A DNA stretch of 64,000 bases, from contig NC_089585.1 of the NCBI RefSeq assembly GCF_019320115.1, forward strand, positions 142,891,600 through 142,955,599, given 5' to 3'. Below, in pieces: positions 23,250 through 34,686 of this stretch. Each line of letters starts with the position of its first letter. The stretch's first letter is position 1. A program made the translations under genes and the position numbers. The DNA comes from Miscanthus floridulus (lineage: Eukaryota > Streptophyta > Magnoliopsida > Poales > Poaceae). The notes beneath the pieces were generated by a model. That model had not been told where the DNA came from. It searched no databases and saw only the letters and a list, made by a program, of their open reading frames with translations.

Positions 23250-24376
23250 GCCTATGTTTCCTACTGGTGGTCCATTAGGTCTTCTCTTGAATATTGAATT
23301 GGATACTCTAACCAGTTGAGATATCTTGGTGTAGCAGGTTCTGCTGCCATGATGGTTCAGTAACGCTAGTTTTTCTTGATGTTTGCTTCTGGAGTCTGGT
23401 ACCCCAGCAAAGTCATATTTGATCCAAGTGTCCTTTCAGCTGTTTAGCATGGCGTTGACGTCCTTGTTTCAATTTATTCTTTCTTTCTCTTGCTTGCCTC
23501 TGACTCTCAGTCTCACCATCGTGCCCCTAGATAAATGGTGATATGTTGGATTCGGACTCATCTGAAGACCTTACGTCGGGTACTTCTGGGGGGATCAATG
23601 GTGATCGAGGACGGCGAATCATGAATACTTCTCTAGTGTGAGTTGTTCTGGCATCGTCGTTGATTTCTGTACTGCTAGAGCTGTTGATAACTTCAGTAGA
23701 GGTTTTCGAGGTCATAGATCGAATCTCCTTCTTGGTATGGTAGAGTTGCTGTTGTTCGTATCAGTCGACTAGTTGGGTGCCGTCATCCTCAGGAATGGTG
23801 CCTGGCCAGTGAACGATGCAGTCTTGAGATGTTATGGTTAAAACGAGACCTTCCTAGGCTCCTTTTAGTGGCATTCTAAGCACTGGATAGGTGGATCCTT
23901 CGCGCCATGTCTGATAGGATGTTGCCATATTATGGAGTCCGAACTGGAAGAGGACCCGACTTCTTTGAAGTATTTTGAGTGTACTCCGAGTAGTATTCTT
24001 CAATAGGTTGACGTCGCGTTCTGGAGCTTTGTTAGAAAAGAACTCGGTTTTTCCGAAAGAACTTCAGACAAGACTTCGTCTCAGAAGCAGAACTTGAGTT
24101 TGAATCAGATGCATGAAGTCGTGGAATCCTGAGTTGGATTAGGACATGGCTGCGTGAATCTTCTGGCAAGCTGATCTGTTGTTATCATCGAAATAGAATA
24201 GCCTTGATGATGATCTAAATCTTCGAGGAGACAACCTTAGAGCTTGCCATCGTCGCCTACCTCATAGATCCATGAACCGAAGATGAAGGTTGATCCCTTT
24301 GAGAAGATCATGTTGTCGAGGTCCATCAAGCTCTCAGATGCAAAGTCATCGAAAGCCCCTACCCTGGCGCGCCAGC
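23250..24376 (-). pseudogene. Degenerate Tat leader and gag region
   Basis: Only short frames are open (for example 23527-23715, Ser/Thr rich). No zinc knuckle was found. Placement between the 5' LTR and protease implies leader and gag. Confidence 0.45.
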
Positions 24377-24787
24377 TGTCGATGTTTGACCACCGATAGC
24401 CTGCCACGGGGGTACCTAGGGCAGTATGTTCAGGCTTCAGCATATGTATAACTCGATGGTTAACGTAGGAGACAGTCGATTTATCCTAGTTCGGGCCCTT
24501 GATCGTAGATCGAGTAATAGCCCTACAGTCCAGTTGGCATTAGCCTTTTGCGTTGGATTGATTGTAAAGTGTTGTGCATTGTACAATTGTCATCTCTCAA
24601 CCCCCGATCTAAGGAGCCCTGTCCTCCTTTATATAGTCAGGAGGCTAGAGTCCTAGTCGGTTTACAATGAGAGTTCCTAGTAGGAATTATAGAATACTAC
24701 TACTACTAAGATTACAGGGGAAAGAATCCTAGTCAGGCTAGTTCTTCTCCCTTCCTTATGGGGTATCCTATGGGTCCCACACCGACA
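24377..24787 (-). repeat. 5' LTR of the Tat element
   Basis: Minus-strand start TGTCGGTGTGGGACCCATAG at 24787. Homologous along its whole length to 19330-19735. Confidence 0.88.
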
Positions 24788-25868
24788 TTAGGTTAAAAAG
24801 CATATCCTATGTGGGAACCAACATAGGAAGGTTCTAGAGATCATGAGAAGACTCTTCGCCTGAAGCAGGACTCGAACCCCTGATAGGGGGTCAGCCGGCC
24901 TGTGGACCCAGGTTGGCTAACTATGGGCCCCACCGCTCAGCCTTCCTGCTTCTACAGTCAGTTCCTCCACTGCCTTAGGGTTTGTATCTACTGCCATTGA
25001 TCAAGGTCGGTTTGATCCGAGGGCTCTAGTTCATCGCTCTGGCCTATATAAGCAAGCCCCTACCCCCTGGATTCAAGTCATTAAGTCATTTGATCAAGTC
25101 ATTAGAGCTAGAAGCCCTAGTCTCCTCAGAGCTCTACCATATTCTAGGGCATAGCTACCTAGGCTAGATTTAGAGGGAGGCAAGCTTTGCTTGGATTCCT
25201 AGATCATGTCAAGAGCGTGGCTTGGTAAAGCCTTCTGTAACCTCTCTCTTGTATCTTTCTGTATTTATTTGTTAGCTACAATGGATTTGACATTGCTCTA
25301 TATATTGTCTATGTTCTTGATTATATTGTTTATCATCTACTTTGATTATATGCTTAACATAGCTAGATTATCTTTATATTCAAACACAAGATCATATAGC
25401 GCTCACTCTTTGAATTCATGGGTGAGTGGTCGACATGGTGTAAGCATGGTGCTTATACGATGTTTACCTATGGATGCACCCTATATTACAGGCCATGTGG
25501 TAGGTCGTGGATGTGACACTCCCATTGAGTCCTTTGTAGTCCACTCCCTGAATATAGGGCAAGTAGGACCCGGTTACGAAGGAATACTTGCTCCATGTCC
25601 TGAGCCTTCCTTAGTAATGTCCCTTATGTATAGATATGAAGTTATCTTGCCATGATTGCTAGGTGTAATTGCACTAATCATAGTATGCTTTGACATGTGA
25701 TTAAGAATGACTTAGGAATATTTCTCTACTCTACCTAAACCATGCTAATGCTATATAATGGAGTACTCTGAGTGAGCTTTATTATTTATGACTTGCCATT
25801 TATCATTTATCATCATTATACATTTATCTTATGACTTATCCCTGTTATGACTAGATAGATTGGATATG

Positions 25869-27675
25869 TGTTTACACCAAAATTTGGGAAAAGAACTGCG
25901 GGAAACTCAGTAGGCTTCCAAGATTGTGCCAATCAAGGAATCGATTGAATAAGGATCGATGTCAGCCGATTCAGATACGACTCTAGAATCGGATCTCTTG
26001 GGATGATGTCAGCGGATAGCGATGATGAACTACGGTTGGCACCAGGAAACTACATATCGGACTCTAGCAAAAAGAGAAAGATTAGAGTCTAAGTTATCTT
26101 AAATTAGGAATGTTTTCGTTTATGCCAAAGATTGTAACGAATCATGCTCGAGTAGCATTCATGTTTAGACTCTGGGTATAAATATCAGACCCCGACTATT
26201 ATAAAGAACAATCAATCCAAATACAAGTCAATTACTTTTTCTAGCTCTGGCCACCCCTTAGGAGTAGGAGTAGAGTAGATCTCAGCGAGTTCTTCAGCGA
26301 GTACGGCTACATCGATCCGATCGACCTCCACTGCTTGTCTGTAAGTACCGTCATGGTTATACCTCTGTTCATATGGCTACATCGATCTGGTCGACCCCCA
26401 CTTGCGACTCTGGTATAGGCTAGTTATCGACTCTTGTCTAGTTCAAGTATGACCTGTGTGATTCTGCCTCACACCCCACTGCTCGAACTAGATCAAGGTC
26501 AAGTTATCGGCACTATCTAAGGGTGGCGTTCCTTCGGATAGATTCATTAAGTTACTGATATTGCTTATTGCTTCCATTATTTATTTAATTACAGCAATAT
26601 CACTTCGCCTGATTGGGATTGATCTAGATCAGCCTTATATCTTGTTTATCCATCATTTGTTAATCTAAATTTGATCCAATCTGCACTTTAAATGATGAGT
26701 TATGTTTTATCGGCTATTTTATATCAATCTTAATCGTGCATAGCGTGCGGTTAAGGCTTGTTGTGTTTTGAGTGGATCTATTGGCTAGCGAAAACAGCTT
26801 CATGGCTCGTTATCACGGCCTGTATGATTCTGCCTCACACCCCACTGTTAGCACCATGGAATAGGGATCCTTATTTAGTAGATCTATTCCTGATAAGGCA
26901 TGACCTTAACTGTACGCTATGCCTGAATCGGCTGTTTTAGCCGATATCGAGTGCTTTCATGAATAGTTCGTATCACGAGACCATTGAAGTAAAGATAGAT
27001 TGAAAGATGTGTTAGCCCCATGATCTTATTATTGTATTACGGCATGCATGATTATGCCTCATGCCCTACTGATATTAGTAATGAGTTAGGGTCGTTGAGT
27101 CTATTGTTGTTTCTACGGCCTACATGATTCTGCCTCATGCCCCACTGATCATAGCGATAGATGAGATCTAATATGTTCATTAGATTTATCTTTATTAAAT
27201 GGTTAAATGGTGTTGAATTATTTCTTTATATAAAAGGGGTTCGATTACTTGTAATCATTGGCTCAGTATAAACCAATCATTGTCGGCATCTTATTGCCAT
27301 TGATTAATATTTGCTCAAATAATGACATCTATCTTGTATGATAACCGATTCTTCTTACGCAACTCCACGAGCTTTAATCGATTTATTCTTATGAATATGC
27401 TAGAATTGACTATTTAGTCGATCTCCTCTCACATCGGCTCTCAGAGCCACACATTTGGAACTGTCTGGCAACACCAACAAGTTCCGCCCAAAATTACTGA
27501 TAAACTTTCTCTCCTTGACAATTGCAGGGTCAAATTAACTGGCACGTCTCGGGAGGATTGCGCAGGATTGATTATCCCTGCGCTGAAGCTAGGCGGATCT
27601 GCTCCATCGAGCGGACCCTTCCAGCTTGCTGCGTGTGTCCTCGGCACGGAGATGAAAATTCTGTGTCGACACACA
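25869..27675 (+). mobile_element. Gypsy-type LTR E (5' LTR, plus strand)
   Basis: Starts TGTTTACACCAAAATTTGGG and ends GTGTCGACACA, directly followed by TGGCACGCCCGGTGGGACC at 27680, a typical Gypsy primer-binding site. TATAAATAT at about 26179 may be the promoter. Within the LTR the motif TGATT(C/A)TGCCTCA(C/T)(A/G)CCC(C/T)ACTG recurs at about 26457, 26824, 27048 and 27124. A truncated inverted copy lies at 33439-34556. Confidence 0.75.
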
Positions 27676-27709
27676 TTTCTGGCACGCCCGGTGGGACCCC
27701 ACAATCGTC

Positions 27710-28430
27710 ATGGCGGTTCACAACAACAACGACATCCTTATGCTGCATTATGAAGATCTACCCGATGGGGATAAGGGTGTCATCAGCAAAGCTATGGAAG
27801 AGTTTCAGAATAAGAGTTTGTTGTCCTACACCAAAACACATGACAACACAATTGTTCAGAAATTTCCGCTACCAAGAGTTCTACTACACGGGCAGACATA
27901 TACGAGTAAAGATGAAGATAGGTGTTTCTTTAAGGAAGTTGTAGACAAATCTATTCGTGATGCCATATCAAGTCATAACGAAACTTTCAGTGGACATATT
28001 CCACAACGCCATGAGAGAGGCGATTCATGGATTTTCAGTTGATCAAGGTGAACCGGCTTATTACAACATTCTAGGATCCATCGACCTAAGGGACTAATCA
28101 AGTCGGTACCAGCCATCAAGAAGCAGCACCAACTGGTAGTAGTGATGTCCAGATAGTCCAGGGTTCATCTGAACAGGCTGAAGGAACTACTACAAATCAG
28201 ATACAGTACAATCCTAGACCGTCAGTACAGCATGTGCAACAGCCGACAGGGGCAAAGTCAGAACCAGGTGATCAATTTCGGCACATCAGGCCACTGTACT
28301 GTCGTCGGTTCAAAAAATAACACCATCAATTCAAAGGATCCGTAGAGATATAGATCCTTATGTCTATAATCAGAGACTTCAAGCAGTAAGCCAGCAAACA
28401 ATGGTACAATTATCTATGCGCTTGCGGAAT
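27710..28430 (+). pseudogene. Gag start of Gypsy element E, truncated
   Basis: ATG at 27710 lies 30 bp after the primer site. The first 110 codons (starting MAVHNNNDILMLHYEDL) are open, then the frame is broken. Similar coding composition (Gln/Ser rich) continues to about 28430, where unrelated AT-rich sequence starts. No protease or polymerase follows. Confidence 0.6.
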
Positions 28431-28439
28431 ACCTTTCTT

Positions 28440-29060
28440 TTTAATCTTTCTGGTCACATGAAATAATAAGATAACTACTTAGTAGTGATGCTAGGTAGTG
28501 CCAACAAACATTTCTAGGTCCATTACTAGGGATGACAACCTGGTTCAAGTAAGCTAGAGGTGTAGGTAATTAATAGGTGGGTACTAAAACAAGTGTCAAG
28601 TTAATAAATACCAACATGAATGTAACTGAAGTTATCAATGGAATTGATGTGATTATTGTTACTATGACATTTTTAGTTCTACTAGCGTTTTGTTGTCCTC
28701 ATGATGAAAATTTTCAGTTGTAGCATTTTCTTGTCCTCCTGATGAAAATTTTCCTCATGTGGCTGTGATGCTAGCTACTATTTAATAACTGAATGGTTGT
28801 GATGATTGTTAGTCCATTTTTTTAAGTGTCATAGTATTTGCCTCGGCTACCATATGCCTTCTATATTTCTTATATTGATATTAATTGTGTTTATTAGTGG
28901 AGAATGACTTAACTTGTATTAAGAAATTGAAAACATTTAGAAAGGAATCATACTTACGTATCATTATATTGAGGAGAATGAAGAGTTTATCATACAAATC
29001 TCCGTCATCCAGGTATATAGTACACATCAACATTGATCTATGTAGATCAACCTACCACCT
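28440..29060 (+). other. AT-rich stretch without recognised gene
   Basis: Short duplicated phrase TTTGTTGTCCTCATGATGAAAA / TTCTTGTCCTCCTGATGAAAA at about 28688 and 28729. Nothing else identified. Confidence 0.4.
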
Positions 29061-29532
29061 ACCACTAGAGAATGAAACTTCTACCATCGAGGGGTTAACA
29101 ATAGATGCGGCTATAATATTTTCTCCTGTCGCATAAAAAGTCGAGCCGATTGGATAGGCGTTCTAGACGTTGGCTACCGGCAGTAGTAAATTGAGCGAGT
29201 TACGTCCCAACTATCCACAACACAGTTGCATCACCATTCCACTTCTCCATCCTTAAGGTTGCACATTGTTCCTCTCTCCCTAGTTTACGTGAACCATTTC
29301 ACGCCTCGCGTAGTGCCACACCGCCACCTCCCGCACGGTCGGCGCATTGTTCCTCTCACAATTTGTGTGAACCATTGTATGCCTCGCGCCGCGTCACCGC
29401 TAGATCCAAAGGCAAGGGTAATACTTTCGCACTTCACTGATGGATCTTTGTCAGATTATTTTCCTATTTAGTGATCTCATTACTAAAGAAGCTCTCATCC
29501 TACTACACAATGATGATCGCAGGCTCTGTGAA

Positions 29533-30636
29533 ATGGAGGCAGCCCCAACCAGAAGAATGCAGTGCTAGCCTCATAGACAATCTCCTTCTCAACATTCTCT
29601 GCCACCTCCCCTCCCGCTCCTTGTGCTACAAATGTGTTTGTGGCTCCTAGAACCGCCTCATCTCCAACAACAGTAAGGTGCTACCCTAGACTATGGTTGG
29701 CTTCTTCTATGACGGCGAGAAAGGCAAGCAAAACTTCACCAACATCACCGGTGAATGCCCTGACTTATCCTTGTTGCCCTTCCCCATTGACAAACTAGCT
29801 GTCTTAGATTGCTGCAATGGCCTCATCCTATGCTTGTGCGTTGAGGCTGCTGGATCCTACTATGTCATCTATAATCTAGCAACTAAGAATTTGTGGGTAC
29901 TACCACCTAGCATCAATGTTGTTGGTGAGGCACGATTGGGGTTCAATCCGATAGCCTCGTCACACTTCCATGTGATTGAATTTGTGGAGGAGGAGGACGT
30001 TGAGTGCCTAGATGTGGAGATCTACTCATCTAAAACTACATCATGGATCTATCAAGAATCTAAATGGGGCTAGGACATTGATGATGTGATACGTTCAAGA
30101 TCAGCAAGTGTGTTTTTTAACCGTTGTCTACACATTATGGGGTACTCTCAGATACTTATTGTGGATATGGAGGGAAAGACATGGAGGAAAATTCCTAGGC
30201 CTTGTGGTACTCTACCCTCCATCCATCAAGCTCAGGGTCACTTGTGTGTATGTACTATTGGTGGTGTTAGTGGTCACAATATGTCCTAGCTTTCAGTCTA
30301 GACCTTGAAGGCTTGTGCTACTAATAAATGGATATTAAAGCATATTGTTCAGCACACTGAAGGTGTTTGGAAAGACTAATATAAAATTTGGTTTCATGGA
30401 TTATGATATGGCCTACACTAGTGATTAGAGTTCACCTAGAATAAAATTTGATTTTATTTGTTGGGACAGAAAGAACAATCATCACGTATGACATGGACCA
30501 AAGAAAAATTCATGTCATCCCTACCAGTGTCGACCATAGCTATGGTAGACGTAAAGTCCTATCACGGTTCATGAGCAGACCTTACTTTCTTCCTTATGTT
30601 CCCTTGTTTTTGTTCTTGGAGTCATTAGCGGAGTAG
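29533..30636 (+). pseudogene. F-box protein pseudogene
   Basis: The intact family members are substrate receptors of SCF ubiquitin ligases. An F-box-like segment (DNLLLNILCHLPSRSLCYKC) at about 29575-29635 is followed by a C-terminal associated domain with LAVLDCCNGLILCLC, then LGFNPIASSHFHVIEF and LIVDMEGKTWRKIPRP. In-frame stops occur at 29648, 29687, 30071 and 30287, and the frame is lost before 30448. No intron is evident. It was probably captured by the surrounding transposon. Confidence 0.8.
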
Positions 30637-31082
30637 TGAATAAAGCTCCATTTGATATATCTCTGTGTCACTGACATGTTCAAATGGACCAATATATGTT
30701 GTTTGATTGTCTATGGCCATGTTAATTTCGTCTAGGATGGATGTTGCCATTATTGCAACTAAACTAGTGTGCCATCTTAATTTGTTGTGTTTCCAAATTG
30801 GTATATTTCTCTGGCAGTGAACAGTATGTTATGGTGGTGTTACGGCTCCATTCGCCATTTCATATGGTGATTTAGCGTTCATGTGACATTGCCCTACTCT
30901 GAGAGGAGGAAGGCCTGCATGCCAATGAAGAAGGAAGAAGCACTATAGTAGTAGAATACTTATATTAATTTCTAATGTTATGGGTACATGGGGAATGCTA
31001 ATGAGGGCACTCCAAAATACTACACAAAAAAAGACACCTCAAAATCACTACAATGCACCCATGTTATAGAAATCAAATGGTC

Positions 31083-31545
31083 TACACCGTCTACCCTGCT
31101 CCATCGCCCGTGTGACTCACGTGGGTGACCATAGATGTCACGAACCTTGACTGTTGCCTTCCCCGCTCATATCGTATCATATGCTTGAGTATACGTCGTC
31201 ATGAAGTCTAGTTTTAGATAAGGATGAAATGTGGCAGGGAATTAAAATGTGCCAGCGAATCTGAACCTCATCAGTGTTTCACCCCACTATCACCCATGAA
31301 TCACGTGGGTGGCTGCGAATGTGATGGACCTTGACTGTTGCCTTCTCTGGTTGTGTCATATCATACGCTGTACATGTCATTGTTAGGTCCTATTTTAGAT
31401 GAGGATGGAGTGTGGCAGAGAATCAAATGTGCTAGGGAATCTGAACCGCATCGTGTTCACCGCTTCGTCGCCCTGTGAATCGCGTGTGTGGCCGTGGATG
31501 TCTTGGACCTTGACTGTTGCCTTCCCCATGTGTGTCTTGAGGTGG
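31083..31545 (+). repeat. Tandem repeat, about 180 bp, 2.6 copies
   Basis: The phrase CCTTGACTGTTGCCTTC occurs at 31145, 31329 and 31508 (spacings 184 and 179). Between them GAGGATGGAGTGTGGCAG-type, GAATCTGAACC and CACGTGGGTG words repeat. It ends just before the TATTTAAG box at 31549. Confidence 0.85.
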
Positions 31546-31547
31546 GG

Positions 31548-31677
31548 CTATTTAAGCCAAGGTAGGCTAGTTTGCCATCAGTTGTGCTCATTCCACACAT
31601 CTTCTTCCTCCAAGAACCGCCTTTAGTTTTAGTGAAAGGAAGCTTTTTAGTCCATCATCCATCTCCATCGCCATGGT
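31548..31677 (+). promoter_or_regulatory. Promoter-like block, copy 2
   Basis: CTATTTAAGCC, GTGCTCATTCCACACATC, TTCCTCC and CGCCATGG occur in the same order and similar spacing as at 18716-18850. Downstream (31678-32110) no conserved protein is seen, but GTGGAAG(T/C)TTTG recurs at about 31789, 31886 and 31996. Confidence 0.4.
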
Positions 31678-32219
31678 GCTCGTTCTTCAACTTCTCTAAG
31701 GCGCAGCACCGGCGATGGGATAAGGCCTTGAAGATTGGCTTTCTTCCACGTTTGGGTGCAGCAATGGCTACTTGTCCTCAGTGCTAGTGGAAGTTTTGTG
31801 AAGATATATTTTCGTGGAGGAGTCGGACACATGGGCAGGTCTCCTCGTGCTTTCTGCTGCAACCCTTGCCTATGGGGGATGCAAGTGGAAGCTTTGTGAG
31901 GTGGGTGTCACGTTGGCTCTCTTCATCGGAGCAGCCTATGACTACGACTCTGTCGTTTCAAACTCCGCTCCATGCCCCTTCTTGGGTGATGTTAGTGGAA
32001 GTTTTGCGACAGTCGTAGTCAGTATAGGTTGTTTTATGTACTCGATATGTCTTTGTTATTGTACACCCAGTAGTCTTCGATGTTACTATACACCTCTCGA
32101 ATGTAACCTACTGGAATTATGAATAAAGATTTACCTTTTTGATGGAATGTTGCCGAATGTGCTCGTGTCACTATTAACTGTATATCGTTTCACTTTTTAA
32201 CATTTGCATTTTTAGACAT

Positions 32220-32990
32220 TATTTCTTTGATTGTGAGCTACTATGATCGAGGCAACCCATAGCCACCGAGACTCATTGTTCTGCCGCCGCTGTGAGGGCT
32301 GTGGAATGTAGCTACAACGTGTGGACGGCGGTGAGCCGGAGGGCTAGCGAGGCGTACTAGCATCACTAGATCTATCCTACAACGTATCGGTCATGAAAAC
32401 GGAGTCACGCTAGGCTAAGCCTCATGGGTCGATCCCTAGGCAAGGTCTCATGTCGACGGCATATCTCCCATGGCAAATCAATGGAGAAATAAAACAAAAA
32501 TCAGACACAAGGACGAGGACAAAGGTTTCTATATATATTCAATCAAGAACCTATGGCCTAGGTACAACCTAAGGTCCTTGGCCAGAGTCGTTGATGACAT
32601 CCTCCATGTTCATGGTGGCCATGATGGCGGTCGCGGTAGGAGCAAAGTCGCTAACCAACTCTGCCCATTCCACTTGACCAGCGTCGTCCAGGAATCCGGG
32701 CGCCACCCGGTGGAGGTCTTGGTCGATGCATAGCTACATGGTGACAAGAGAGACACTGGCGCCTTGCTAGATCCCCATGACCACCACACGCTCATGGTCC
32801 TCCACCGCAAGTGTCTCACTAGTAAGTCATTAGGCACCGGCTACAGCTCTGCCTCGACGTCGTGCAGACGACGCTTGTTGCGTCGGAGCACGAAATGGCC
32901 GTGGTGGAGGCCACGGCTGCTGAGGCCTAGGCATGGCTCACTAGTAAGTCATTGGGCACGATCTTGCTCTTTCACTTCCTACAATGCGAT
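32220..32990 (+). other. GC-rich degenerate region left of the Tat antisense-ORF remnant
   Basis: No intact frame. The direct repeat CACTAGTAAGTCATT(A/G)GGCAC occurs at 32817 and 32939. A pyrimidine-rich CCGTTTTTTAG at 33024-33034, just before the coding-like block, resembles a 3' splice site. Confidence 0.35.
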
Positions 32991-33034
32991 GTCATGTGTT
33001 CAGTTGTTGGGTTTTCTTGTCACCGTTTTTTAGG

Positions 33035-33393
33035 CATCGAGGAGCAGCCCCACGCCGCGCAAGTCGAGCTGGTAGAGTTGCGTCGGGCCAATGATGCCCT
33101 TAACCAGGCAGCAGTCACCACCGTCCGTGCAGTGGCGCCTGCGGGGGTGACAGTGGAGGAGCGTCTCCGTGCCTTACTGATGTGGGTCGTCGAGGTGACC
33201 AACTACGACATTCGCCAAGGGGCCATAGGGGCCCTCGCCGCCGCCCTAGCTTTGGCATGGGGGTCTACGTGGGCTGGAGCCTGGGTTCCCATCATGGTCC
33301 TCCTTTCATGACCGAGAGGACCTCGTCATCTACTTTAGGCCATCTCAGTCCGTGATGGATGTACCGGACATCATTCTTAACGCTCCTCATGAG
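33035..33393 (+). pseudogene. C-terminal remnant of a Tat antisense ORF
   Basis: Plus-strand translation AQVELVELRRANDALNQAAV, then GVTVEERLRALLMWVVEV, YDIRQGAIGALAAALALAWG and a final SVMDVPDIILNAPHE-stop. The heptad-rich ELRRANDAL, the VEERLRAL block and the VPDII end resemble the C-terminus of the antisense ORF of grass Tat elements. A shift separates the last part from 33035-33311. No other part of that element is nearby. Confidence 0.5.
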
Positions 33394-33438
33394 TAGTTTG
33401 GATTGTAATCTGCCTCTGCATCCTGTACAAAACTGTTC

Positions 33439-34556
33439 ATACTACTGTCGGCACAAAAATTTTGTTCCGTGCCGGGCACACGAGCAAGCTAGAAGGGTCC
33501 GCTCAATGGAGCTGGAGATCCACCTAGCTTCAACGCAGGGATTATCGATCATGTGCACTCCTCCCAAGATGCGCTAGTCAATTTAACCCTGCAATTGACA
33601 AGGAGAGAAAGCTAATCAGTAATTTAAGGTGGAACATGCTGGTGTTGCTAGACAGTCCCGAATGTGTGACTCTAGAGCCGATGTGGAAGAAGATCGACTA
33701 AATAGCCAATTCCAGCATACTCATAAGAATAAATCAGTTAAAGCTCATGGAGTTATGGAAGAAAAATCGGTTATCATTCAGGATAAATATCGTTATTTAG
33801 ATAAATATTAGTCAATGGCAATAGGATGTCAACACTAATCAGTTTATGCTAAGCCAATGACCTGTAAGTAACCGAATCCCCTTTTTATATGAAAATTAAG
33901 CCCATCATTATTTAACCTATTTAATAGAGATAAATCTACAAACATATTAGATCTCATCTATCGCTATGACCAGTGGGCCATGAGGCAGAATCATGCGTTC
34001 CGTAGAAATCAGCAATAAATTCGACGACCCTAACTTATTACTAATATCAGTAGGGGCATAAGGCAGAATCATGCAGGCCATAATACAATAATAAGATCAT
34101 GGGGCTAACTCATCTTTCAACCTATCTTTACTTCAACGGTCTCGTGACGTGAACTGCATATGTGAATACACTCAATATCGGCTAAAACAGCCGATTCAGG
34201 CATAACTCGTAATTAAGGTCATGCCTTATCAGGAACAGATCTACCAAATAACGATCCTCACTCCACGGTGCTAACAGTGGGGTGTGAGGCAGAATCACAA
34301 AGGTCATGATAACGGGCCATGGAACAATTTTTGTTAGCCAATAGATTTATTCAAGACTAGACATGCCTTAACCACATACTATGCACGATCAAGATTGACA
34401 TAAAACAGCCGATAAAACATAATTCATCGTTTAAGGTACATATTAGATCAGTTTAGATTAATAAACGATGTGTTAAACAGGATATAAGGCCGATCTAGAT
34501 CAATTCCAATCGAACGAAGTGATATTGCTGTAATTGAATGAATAATAAAAGCAATA
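33439..34556 (-). mobile_element. Truncated copy of Gypsy LTR E, minus strand
   Basis: Reverse complement of about 26560-27675. It carries the same TGATTCTGCCTCA-type motifs (as TGAGGCAGAATCA forms at about 33971, 34060 and 34288) and the same end (minus strand ...GTGCCGACAGTA at 33439). The 5' part is missing after 34556. No primer site follows on the minus strand, so it is a truncated solo LTR. Confidence 0.85.
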
Positions 34557-34686
34557 AACGAAACAAGTATGGAAGGGAAGGGAGTACACAAGGAATGAAG
34601 GAAAAACAAAATACACTTGGCAGAGGAGAAAGGAGGGGAAATGCAAGCAGCAACAAGCAGCAGTAACATGCACAACGGATCACAGA
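34557..34686 (-). other. MYB 3' flank
   Basis: Only 130 bp separate the MYB stop codon from the truncated LTR, so the 3' UTR or polyadenylation site of the MYB may lie in LTR-derived sequence. Confidence 0.4.

Larger units (their letters stand above)
19330..24787 (-). mobile_element. Ty3/Gypsy Tat-lineage retrotransposon (deleted), TSD TTAGG
   Basis: The LTRs are 19330-19735 (406 bp) and 24377-24787 (411 bp). On the minus strand they begin TGTCGGTG and end ACATCGACA. TTAGG flanks both sides (19325-19329 and 24788-24792). Minus-strand order: 5' LTR (24787-24377), GC-rich primer-site candidate TGGCGCGCCAGGG (24363-24375), gag remnant, protease, reverse transcriptase. RNase H and integrase are missing. 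A purine tract AGGGGCT abuts the 3' LTR at 19736. On the opposite strand at 21480-21900 lies the start of an antisense ORF typical of Tat elements. It is non-autonomous and internally deleted. Confidence 0.88.
19156..25868 (+). mobile_element. Older LTR-like sequence split by the Tat element
   Basis: TGTTGACGGTAGTTAACTA at 19156 looks like a Gypsy LTR start. The sequence runs to 19329, is interrupted by the Tat element, and resumes at 24793 after the TTAGG duplication. The downstream half has TATATAAG at 25044 and AT-rich sequence to about 25868, without a long ORF that I recognise. Whether it is a complete LTR or a longer remnant is unclear. Confidence 0.4.
29060..32110 (+). mobile_element. 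CACTA-like unit (copy 2) carrying an F-box fragment
   Basis: The left block 29075-29245 is homologous to 18415-18640, and the right blocks (31548-31680, 32046-32065) to 18716-18845 and 19125-19145. Between them lie an F-box pseudogene and a 180-bp tandem repeat that copy 1 lacks. I did not find clear CACTA termini, so the limits and the superfamily are inferred from the resemblance to copy 1. Confidence 0.45.

Noticed and set aside
24850..24935. tRNA-like arm GGTTCGAGTCCTGCTTC on the minus strand
   Set aside because: A T-arm-like stem is present but no matching acceptor, D-arm or anticodon arm could be folded around it; it lies in LTR-like DNA.
31936..32023. Inverted repeat CTACGACTCTGTCG / CGACAGTCGTAG
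   Set aside because: Short stem with a long loop; not convincing as a structured RNA.
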